Of a DNA stretch of 64,000 nt, positions 57,621 to 64,000 are shown piece by piece. The translations under genes and the position numbers were made by a program. The notes beneath the pieces were generated by a model. That model searched no databases and was not told the origin of the DNA. It saw nothing but the letters and a program-made list of their open reading frames with translations. This DNA is from Streptococcus equinus (GTDB lineage: Bacteria; Bacillota; Bacilli; Lactobacillales; Streptococcaceae): contig NZ_FNJK01000001.1 in the NCBI RefSeq assembly GCF_900104225.1, positions 124,001-188,000 on the forward strand. The letters are read 5' to 3'. Each line of letters opens with the position of its first letter. The stretch's first letter is position 1.

Positions 57621-58328
57621 TAGTTTACAAAGTTTGAGATAGCAGTAGCAATTTGTTTTTCTTGATTTTTTGGTGAGATAGTTGCATTGCTATCTTTTGC
57701 TTGGTGACCGTAATCTCCAAATTCACTGTGATATCCACCAAAAATAGATAGGTAGGTTGTATCGCTTGACAGCTTTTTTTAGCTGATTTGTATTGGTCCC
57801 ATTTGAGAATTTTATCATTACTAGCTGTGATTGATAAGACTTTCAAATGACGTTTAGAAAGATTAACTTTTTTCTGAAGGGTAGCTTGCAAGTAAGATTA
57901 AGCCAGAAATATTATCTGATTTTATAGAGTTTGCTTTCATACAAGCAACAACGCCACCAAGAGAGTGACCAGCAAGATAAACATTTTTTAGCTTTGATGA
58001 CAGATAAAGCTTTTTGACTTGAAAGGATTGGAAGATTTAGTGGTGTTTTCAAAATATAGACGTCATATCCTATCTTTGATAAGTCTTTTGCTAAGCCAGC
58101 ATAAGCTTTTTCTTCGACAAGGGCACCTTGGTAAAAGATAATATTGGCTTTTGTACTTCCTTTGCTTTCAAAGAATAGATAGTCTTTAGTGATTTTAGCG
58201 GATTTAGCAGCTGCCATAGAGTTCGGGTGTGCTTGGTAATCTTGTGGCGAATAAAACCAAAACTTAAAACAGCAGTACTGCTAAACAAACTAAAAATTAG
58301 AGTAGAAATTTTTTTAGTTTTTCATCAT
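57620..58328 (-). pseudogene. Alpha/beta hydrolase, broken by several frameshifts
   Basis: Pieces of one protein in alternating frames: start MKKLKK-like, FSLFSSTAVLSFGF, FYSPQDYQAHPNSMAAAKSAK, DYLFFESKGSTKANIIFYQGAL, GYDVYILKTPLNLPI, VYLAGHSLGGVVACMKAN (nucleophile serine elbow GHSLGG), NISGLILLASYPSEK, VNLSKRHLKVLSI, DTTYLSIFGGYHSEFGDYG, ending QIATAISNFVN. At least five shifts are needed, most at runs of A or T (near 58310, 58250, 57990, 57860, 57770). It overlaps the stop of the MBL gene upstream, so it was cotranscribed. Neighbouring genes are intact, so sequencing error is unlikely. Confidence 0.87.
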
Positions 58329-58963
58329 GCTTGAAAATAAGGATTAAAGTTTTTTTCGTGAGCGATAGTTGTTTCACGACCGTGTCCAGGGTAAACAGTG
58401 AAATGATTTGGCAAGCTAAAGAGTTCATCTTTGATGCTTTCAAGCAGCTGCTTGCTATTTCCAGTTGGCAAATCAGTTCGCCCAATAGTCTCTCTAAAGA
58501 GAGCATCGCCTGTAAGAACCAGTTCATCATCAGGAAAGACTAGAGAAACACTTCCCCAAGAGTGCCCGGGAGTTTGACGAGCTTGAAAACGAAAACCAGC
58601 AATGGCATAATCGTCTTGGTATTGGAAATGGTGTTCAGCTGGTTTTAAAACCACATCATCCATATCTGCATGGCGATCTAAACCTGAAAAGTTATCTTTG
58701 GGTGAATAAAGCCAAGACGCTTCTTTTTCAGAGATATAAACAGGTGGCTGTCCAAAAGCATCACGAATGACATCAAGTCCCATGATGTGGTCATAATGCG
58801 CATGAGTAATCAAGATTGCTGCTACAGGCTTATCAAGAGCGGTAATCTTTTCTTTAATTTTGTCGGTATCACTACCTGGGTCAACAACAATGATAGCTTG
58901 ATCATTGACCAATAAGTAAGTATTTTCACGTGCAACGTGGTTTAATAGTCTATAAATCTTCAT
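58325..58963 (-). CDS. Metallo-beta-lactamase fold hydrolase (glyoxalase II-like)
   Basis: 212 residues. Zinc motif THAHYDHIMG (about 54-63), GHSWGSVSLVF, LTGDALF and the C-terminal YPGHGRETTI, giving all metal ligands. Closest to the YcbL/hydroxyacylglutathione hydrolase-like group; thiol-ester substrate not determined. A possible extended -10 TGA-TAAACT lies 6 nt before the ATG with no ribosome site. Confidence 0.9.
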   Translation of the reverse strand: MKIYRLLNHVARENTYLLVNDQAIIVVDPGSDTDKIKEKITALDKPVAAILITHAHYDHIMGLDVIRDAFGQPPVYISEKEASWLYSPKDNFSGLDRHADMDDVVLKPAEHHFQYQDDYAIAGFRFQARQTPGHSWGSVSLVFPDDELVLTGDALFRETIGRTDLPTGNSKQLLESIKDELFSLPNHFTVYPGHGRETTIAHEKNFNPYFQA

Positions 58964-58998
58964 AGAAAAAGTTTATCAAAAAAGTCTTTAAAAGTCAT
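58964..58998 (-). promoter_or_regulatory. Possible promoter ending 6 nt before MBL gene
   Basis: Minus strand ATGACT (58993-58998), 17-bp spacer, TGA-TAAACT (58970-58975), then TTTTCT and ATG 58963. Weaker match than the others. Confidence 0.45.
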
Positions 58999-59070
58999 AT
59001 AATGTCTTTTCTCAAAAGGGCTTTTTTCAATATCTTATTTTTGAGATTAGGTGAATGTGTGTCTTAAAAA

Positions 59071-59088
59071 TGGTATAATCTATATGTT
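59071..59088 (+). promoter_or_regulatory. Extended -10 directly before dinG
   Basis: TGG-TATAAT (59074-59079), then 9 nt to ATG 59089. No ribosome site and no good -35. Confidence 0.65.
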
Positions 59089-61572
59089 ATGATGCAAGTT
59101 AATTCTCAAAAATATGCTGTTGTAGATTTGGAGGCAACGGGTGCCCACGCAATGGCAGAAATTATTCAGGTTGGCATTGTCATTATTGAAAATAATCAAA
59201 TTGTGAAGACTTATCAGACGGATGTTAATCCGCATGAAGCTTTGTCTGAACACATTATTCATTTAACAGGGATAACTGATGAGCAATTGGCTAAGGCGCC
59301 AGATTTTTCACAAGTTGCTCAAGAGATTTATCACTTGATTTCAGATTGTGTCTTTGTTGCTCACAATGTGAAATTTGATGCCAATCTTTTAGCAGAAAAA
59401 TTATTCTTAGAAGGCTACGAATTGCGTACGCCGCTTGTTGATACGGTAGAGTTGTCACAAGTTTTTTATCCGACCCTTGAAAAATACACGCTAGGTCATT
59501 TAGCAGAAGTTTTACAACTTGATTTAACTGATGCTCACACAGCGATTTCTGATGCTTATGCAACAGCTCAGTTATTGTTGAAGCTAAAAGAAAAAATGGA
59601 AAGCTTGCCAAAAGGACTTTTAGAGCAGTTATTACCATTAGCAGATAATCTTCTATTTGAAACGGGCATGCTACTTGAAGAGAGTTTTAAAAAGGCAAAA
59701 GTCATGTCAAAAAAAAATTACCAAGAAGTTGGAGGACTTATTTTACGACGTGATAAGGCTATTGGTAGTGAACGTAAGTTATCAGAAGACTTTGACCTTA
59801 ATATGGCTCTTTTGGGTTTAGATGCCCGTAAGAAACAAAGCCAATTTGCTCAAATGGTTAAAGATGATTTTCAATCATCCAAAGTGTCATTTTTAGAAGC
59901 GCAGGCTGGTCTTGGAAAGACCTATGGTTACCTTTTACCTCTTTTGCAGATGGTTCAAGATGAGCAAATCATTGTTTCTGTACCAACTAAGATTTTGCAA
60001 GATCAGATTATGGCTAATGAAGCTAAGCAAATTCAAGAGGTCTTTCATATTCCTTGCCAATCTATTAAAGGTCCTGGAAACTATATTAAGCTAGATACTT
60101 TTGCAGAAAGCTTGCATAGAGAAGGTGATAATCGTTTGGTGAATCGCTACAAGATGCAGTTGCTTGTTTGGTTGACTGAGACCTTAACAGGGGATTTAGA
60201 CGAAATTCGACAAAAGCAGCGCTTTGAAGCTTTCTTTGAACAGATTAAGCACGATGGTAATTTGAGTGAAAAATCACTTTATAAAGATGTTGATTTCTGG
60301 AATCGTACTTATGAAAATGCTAAGCACAGCAAACTTTTAATCATCAACCATGCTTACTTTTTAGAACGTGTCCAAGATGATAAAGCCTTTGCGGCTAAAA
60401 AAGTTTTGGTTTTCGATGAAGCTCAAAAATTAATTCTGAATTTGGAACAATTTTCACGCCGTCGTGTTAACGTGACGCAATTGGTGCAAAAACTTGAAAA
60501 ACAATTGGATGCTGCTTTACCAACGCTTGAAAAACGCTTAATTGAAAGTCTGTCTTTCCAATTAAGTCATCTTGCCACGCGTTTTTATCAAGATCAAGAA
60601 TCTTTCGTGACAACAGAAGATGCTCATCGCCTTGAGCAAGCCGCAAAAGAATTAGTTGCTGTTAATTCTGACTGGCGATATCTTTGTTTGGAAGATTTAC
60701 TAGCCTTATTTGCACAGCCATTTACAGACTTTTGGTTTGAGACAAGTTATGAAAATGAAAAACGTCAAACCTACTTAAATGCAAGTAGTGACGAGCTTTT
60801 GAATTTCAGCGATTTTTTACCGGAAACTCGCAAGACTTACATGATTTCAGCAACATTACATATCAGCCCTCAAGTGAGCTTAGCTGATTTACTTGGTTTC
60901 GAGCAGTATCATTACATGAGCATTGAGCGTGATAAGCAAGAGTCACAGCGTATTTGGATTGATGAGGAAATGCCAAATATTGCTGAGATTTCTGATGAAG
61001 ACTACGCTAAAGTAATCGCAGAGCGAATTTATCAGATCAGGCAATTGGATGAACAGATGTTAGTGCTGTTTAATTCTAAAAAAGCTATGCTTGATGTTTC
61101 CAATCTTCTAGATGAGATGGAACTTCACCACTTAACACAAGAGAAAAACGGAACAGCTTATAATGTTAAACGTCGTTTTGAACGAGGTGAAAGTCACATT
61201 CTTCTTGGAACCGGAGCGTTCTGGGAAGGTGTAGACTTTGTGCAATCAGATAAAATGATTGAGGTGATTACACGTTTGCCATTTGAAAATCCTAAAGATT
61301 TATTCGTTCAGAAAATTAGCAATCACCTGCTTGCTCAAGCAAAGTCACCATTTAATGATTATTCCTTGCCTTTAGCAATTTTGAAATTAAAACAGGCTAT
61401 TGGAAGGACTATGAGACGCGACAATCAACGTTCGGCTGTGCTTTTACTAGACTCAAGAATTTTAACAAAATCGTACGGAAAAATAATTAGTGATGCTTTA
61501 GCTGAAGAATTTTACATTTCTCATCAAAAATTTTCAAAGAGTCTCACTGAAATAAAGAATTTTCTGCTATAA
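59089..61572 (+). CDS. dinG: DinG-type helicase with DnaQ-like 3'-5' exonuclease domain
   Basis: 827 residues. N-terminal exonuclease (about 8-170): DLEATG, HNVKFDANLL, HTAISDAYAT with the DEDDh residues. Then an XPD/DinG-type superfamily 2 helicase: Walker A QAGLGKTYGYLLP, DEAQ box, and motif VI region QAIGRTMRRDNQRSAV. In Firmicutes this fusion acts as an exonuclease; helicase activity is weak or absent in tested homologues. First gene of the dinG-ypmB-aspB-asnS cluster, as in B. subtilis. Its mRNA is predicted near-leaderless. Confidence 0.93.
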   Translation: MMQVNSQKYAVVDLEATGAHAMAEIIQVGIVIIENNQIVKTYQTDVNPHEALSEHIIHLTGITDEQLAKAPDFSQVAQEIYHLISDCVFVAHNVKFDANLLAEKLFLEGYELRTPLVDTVELSQVFYPTLEKYTLGHLAEVLQLDLTDAHTAISDAYATAQLLLKLKEKMESLPKGLLEQLLPLADNLLFETGMLLEESFKKAKVMSKKNYQEVGGLILRRDKAIGSERKLSEDFDLNMALLGLDARKKQSQFAQMVKDDFQSSKVSFLEAQAGLGKTYGYLLPLLQMVQDEQIIVSVPTKILQDQIMANEAKQIQEVFHIPCQSIKGPGNYIKLDTFAESLHREGDNRLVNRYKMQLLVWLTETLTGDLDEIRQKQRFEAFFEQIKHDGNLSEKSLYKDVDFWNRTYENAKHSKLLIINHAYFLERVQDDKAFAAKKVLVFDEAQKLILNLEQFSRRRVNVTQLVQKLEKQLDAALPTLEKRLIESLSFQLSHLATRFYQDQESFVTTEDAHRLEQAAKELVAVNSDWRYLCLEDLLALFAQPFTDFWFETSYENEKRQTYLNASSDELLNFSDFLPETRKTYMISATLHISPQVSLADLLGFEQYHYMSIERDKQESQRIWIDEEMPNIAEISDEDYAKVIAERIYQIRQLDEQMLVLFNSKKAMLDVSNLLDEMELHHLTQEKNGTAYNVKRRFERGESHILLGTGAFWEGVDFVQSDKMIEVITRLPFENPKDLFVQKISNHLLAQAKSPFNDYSLPLAILKLKQAIGRTMRRDNQRSAVLLLDSRILTKSYGKIISDALAEEFYISHQKFSKSLTEIKNFLL

Positions 61573-61602
61573 TAAAAGGGATAAACAAAAAGGGAGAAGT
61601 AA

Positions 61603-62073
61603 ATGAAAAAATTAACTCCAGTAAAACAATATTTACTTGGTTTTAGCTTGATTTTATTAGTTCTCTTGATTTCTGCTGCATCTGTTTTGGATTTGGCGAT
61701 ACAGCCAAGACAGAGAGCAGAAAAATTGGCGACCCAAGTAGCCATTGAAAAAGCTGACTTAGTTAAAACGTCTTCTGTTGACCTTTACAACGGTTCTAAG
61801 ACATACTATAGTGTTTTTGGAACGACAGCATCAGGCGAACAGAAGATTGTCGCTGTCGGTGAAGACAATGGTAAGGTATTTGTTTATTCTGTAAATGATG
61901 GGATTAGTCGTAAACAAGCTGAGCAAGTAGCAGCAGCAAATGGAGCGGCTGGTATTTCAAAAGTCGTTTACGGAATTGATGGTAAGACCCCTATTTGGGA
62001 AGTTACAGCTACTGATGGTTATTATCTTGTGAATTTTGAAACAAGTGAGCTCGTGAAGAAGGAGGGCATATGA
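61603..62073 (+). CDS. ypmB: YpmB-like membrane-anchored protein (DUF5590/PepSY)
   Basis: 156 residues. N-terminal membrane helix (about 11-32), then an extracytoplasmic domain with SVFGTTASGEQKIVAVGED and SRKQAEQVAAANGA, GKTPIWEVTATDG, the DUF5590/PepSY-like repeat seen in YpmB. Located between dinG and aspB as in B. subtilis, and coupled to aspB by a 4-bp overlap. Role unknown. Confidence 0.85.
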   Translation: MKKLTPVKQYLLGFSLILLVLLISAASVLDLAIQPRQRAEKLATQVAIEKADLVKTSSVDLYNGSKTYYSVFGTTASGEQKIVAVGEDNGKVFVYSVNDGISRKQAEQVAAANGAAGISKVVYGIDGKTPIWEVTATDGYYLVNFETSELVKKEGI

Positions 62074-63251
62074 CAAACTTATCAAATCGCGTGTTGAACA
62101 TGAAAGAAAGTGTGACTTTAGCAGCAAGTGCGCGTGCCAAAGCCTTGAAAGCACAAGGTCGTGATATTCTATCACTAACTTTGGGAGAACCTGATTTTGT
62201 AACTCCTAAGAATATCCAAGATGCTGCAATTGAAGCTATTCAAAATGGTAAAGCTAGCTTTTATACTGTTGCTTCTGGACTTCCAGAATTGAAGGATGCT
62301 ATTAATACCTACATGGAAAATTTCTACGGTTATTCAGTTAATCGTAATCAAGTCGTTGTAGCGACAGGTGCAAAATACATTCTTTATACTTTCTTTACAA
62401 CTGTTCTTAATCCAGGCGATGAAGTTATTATTCCAACACCATGTTGGGTGTCTTATGTCGATCAAGTTAAAATGGTTGATGGTGTTCCAGTGACAGTTGC
62501 AACAACCGAAGCAAATGATTTTAAAGCTACTGTAGAACAACTTGAAGCTGCTCGTACTGATAAAACAAAAGTTCTTTTGTTGAATTCACCATCTAATCCA
62601 ACTGGTATGATTTATAGCCGCGAAGAATTAGAAGCAATTGGTAATTGGGCTGTTGAACACAATATCTTAATCTTGGCAGACGATATTTATGGTCGTTTGG
62701 TATATAATGGAAATGAGTTCACACCTATTTCATCAATTTCTGAAGCAATCAGAAATCAAACAGTTGTCGTAAATGGTACATCAAAAACTTATGCCATGAC
62801 TGGTTGGCGTGTAGGTTTTGCAGTTGGTAATGAAGACATCATCTCAGGCATGTCAAAAGTTATCAGTCAAACAACATCTAACTTGACTGCTGTTTCACAA
62901 TATGCAGCAATCGAAGCTCTTACAGGACCACAAGATTCTATTGAAGCTATGCGTCAAGCATTTGAAGAACGTCTTAATACAATCTACCCATTGCTTTGTG
63001 AAGTCCCTGGGTTTGAAGTGATTAAACCTCAAGGTGCTTTCTACCTATTCCCTAATGTGACAAAAGCAATGGAAATGAAAGGTTACACTGATGTCACTGC
63101 CTTTACAACAGCTATTCTTGAAGAAGCAGACTTAGCTCTTGTTACAGGTGCTGGTTTTGGTGCTCCTGAAAATGTTCGCTTGAGCTATGCAACAGATTTG
63201 GATACTTTGAAAGAAGCTATAAGACGTTTGAAAGCCTTTATGGAAAAATAA
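62070..63251 (+). CDS. aspB: Aspartate aminotransferase, PLP-dependent
   Basis: 393 residues, fold type I aminotransferase, subgroup I-gamma. LSLTLGEPDFVTPKNI, NSPSNPTGMIYS, and PLP-lysine in VNGTSKTYAMTGWRVGF. Makes aspartate from oxaloacetate and glutamate, feeding the asparaginyl branch next door. Starts at ATG 62070 inside the ypmB stop, with AAGGAGGG upstream. Confidence 0.95.
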   Translation: MTNLSNRVLNMKESVTLAASARAKALKAQGRDILSLTLGEPDFVTPKNIQDAAIEAIQNGKASFYTVASGLPELKDAINTYMENFYGYSVNRNQVVVATGAKYILYTFFTTVLNPGDEVIIPTPCWVSYVDQVKMVDGVPVTVATTEANDFKATVEQLEAARTDKTKVLLLNSPSNPTGMIYSREELEAIGNWAVEHNILILADDIYGRLVYNGNEFTPISSISEAIRNQTVVVNGTSKTYAMTGWRVGFAVGNEDIISGMSKVISQTTSNLTAVSQYAAIEALTGPQDSIEAMRQAFEERLNTIYPLLCEVPGFEVIKPQGAFYLFPNVTKAMEMKGYTDVTAFTTAILEEADLALVTGAGFGAPENVRLSYATDLDTLKEAIRRLKAFMEK

Positions 63252-63252
63252 G

Positions 63253-63696
63253 ATGTCCAAAAAACGAAAACTTATTATTGCATTAGTTGCTTTTTCAGGA
63301 ATCGTTGCAGTTGGACTCGGTATTCATTTTAAACCAAATTCTCCAGAATTAACCAAACTGGGGGATTACTCAATTTCTTCTAAAGGTATGCGTTTTGAAA
63401 TCGATTTGGCTAGTAATAGTACGACTGGCTATACTTGGGTTGTTAGTAAGGTGGATAAAAGTAGTTTGACACTTGATGACGTTATTTATCAATCTTATCC
63501 AAGTAAGGATAATCGACTCGGTTCAGGTGGTTACAATCGCATCACTGGAAGAGTCAAAAAAGCTGGTCAGCAAGAATTTGATTTGACGTATTGCCAAGAT
63601 TGGGACGGAGGTAAGAAAGAGATGACTTATCACGTTACTATCAGTAGCTCTAAAACTAAAATTAATAAGATTAAACTGACAAATGTGTCAGAGTAA
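63253..63696 (+). CDS. Chagasin-type (I42) peptidase inhibitor, secreted
   Basis: 147 residues. N-terminal signal or anchor helix (about 6-24), then a beta-sandwich with NSTTGYTWVV, GSGGYNRITG and FDLTYCQDWDGG, corresponding to the conserved loops of the I42 (chagasin) inhibitor family of papain-type cysteine peptidases. Starts 1 bp after aspB, with no strong ribosome site of its own, so coupled to it. Absent from the B. subtilis version of this cluster. Confidence 0.8.
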   Translation: MSKKRKLIIALVAFSGIVAVGLGIHFKPNSPELTKLGDYSISSKGMRFEIDLASNSTTGYTWVVSKVDKSSLTLDDVIYQSYPSKDNRLGSGGYNRITGRVKKAGQQEFDLTYCQDWDGGKKEMTYHVTISSSKTKINKIKLTNVSE

Positions 63697-63714
63697 TATT
63701 TGAAAAGAGGAATT

Positions 63715-64000
63715 ATGTCTAAAGATTACGTATCAATTATTGATGTTAAAAATCATGTTGGCGAAGAAGTCACAATTGGGGCTTGGGTAGCTAACAAATC
63801 AGGAAAAGGAAAAATTGCTTTCTTACAACTTCGTGATGGGACAGCGTTCTTCCAAGCAGTTGCTTTCAAACCAAACTTTATTGAAAAATATGGTGAAGAA
63901 GAAGGAACTGAAAAATTCAACACTATTAAACACCTTAGCCAAGAAACTTCTATCCTTATCACTGGTATCGTTAAAGAAGATTCACGTTCAAAATTTGGTT
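63715..64000 (+). CDS. asnS: Asparaginyl-tRNA synthetase, 3'-truncated by window edge
   Basis: First 95 codons only. [19 protein letters not shown], then the OB-fold anticodon-binding domain [27 protein letters not shown] precedes ATG 63715. The catalytic core is outside the window. Position after aspB matches the conserved Firmicutes order. Confidence 0.94.
   Translation, partial: MSKDYVSIIDVKNHVGEEVTIGAWVANKSGKGKIAFLQLRDGTAFFQAVAFKPNFIEKYGEEEGTEKFNTIKHLSQETSILITGIVKEDSRSKFG

Overview
The window is chromosomal DNA from a low-GC streptococcus, most likely of the Streptococcus bovis/equinus complex. This is inferred from gene content and order (smc / two Cof-type phosphatases / ftsY; hprK-lgt; ppc-ftsW; tuf; tpiA; murM-murN; prfB-ftsE-ftsX; dinG-ypmB-aspB-asnS), from AGGAGG-type ribosome sites, and from streptococcus-typical small families such as DUF3270, DUF6287 and YtxH. 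Species was not determined. I found no rRNA, tRNA, intact insertion sequence, prophage or CRISPR array.

Layout. 1-7.6 kb: 3' part of smc, a Nudix gene, a His-rich lipoprotein, two Cof-type HAD phosphatases and ftsY. 7.7-9.6 kb: a minus-strand operon of a 44-codon peptide, a DUF318-type permease and its TIGR03943 partner. 9.7-15.6 kb: tex-sprT, pspC, hprK-lgt and two small envelope proteins. 16.2-18.6 kb: two U32 proteins matching the TrhP1/TrhP2 pair of tRNA U34 hydroxylation. 18.6-24 kb: small proteins, a HAD phosphatase behind a consensus catabolite-response (cre) site, and a TetR regulator between two drug-type MFS transporters. 24.3-27.6 kb: the most AT-rich accessory stretch, with an uncharacterised multi-pass membrane protein convergent with an AIPR (abortive-infection) protein that has a nuclease-like N-terminus. 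27.6-35.8 kb: lysS, a HAD protein, a histidine phosphatase, YbaK, two membrane-anchored wall hydrolases, glutathione peroxidase and pepF. 36-44.3 kb: ppc, ftsW, an ECF-like sigma/anti-sigma pair, tuf, tpiA. 44.3-50.5 kb: murM/murN with a phosphatase, an HD phosphohydrolase, a TSUP transporter and DUF1934. 50.5-53.6 kb: a yybP-ykoY manganese riboswitch with terminator in front of an MgtA-type cation ATPase. 53.7-64 kb: a HAD mutase, prfB with its programmed frameshift, ftsEX, a decayed alpha/beta hydrolase, a metallo-beta-lactamase protein, dinG, ypmB, aspB, a chagasin-type inhibitor and the start of asnS.

The backbone joins central metabolism (ppc, tpiA, hprK), translation (lysS, tuf, prfB, asnS), division and wall synthesis (ftsW, ftsEX, murMN, wall hydrolases) and targeting (smc, ftsY, lgt). 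The parts most worth a second look are the AIPR/membrane-protein locus, the sigma/anti-sigma insertion between ftsW and tuf with a possible self-recognised promoter, and a recurring geometry in which a -10 box lies 6-9 nt before the start codon, predicting leaderless or near-leaderless mRNAs for up to eight genes. Also notable are a 46-bp repeated unit upstream of prfB and a composite palindromic repeat after mgtA.
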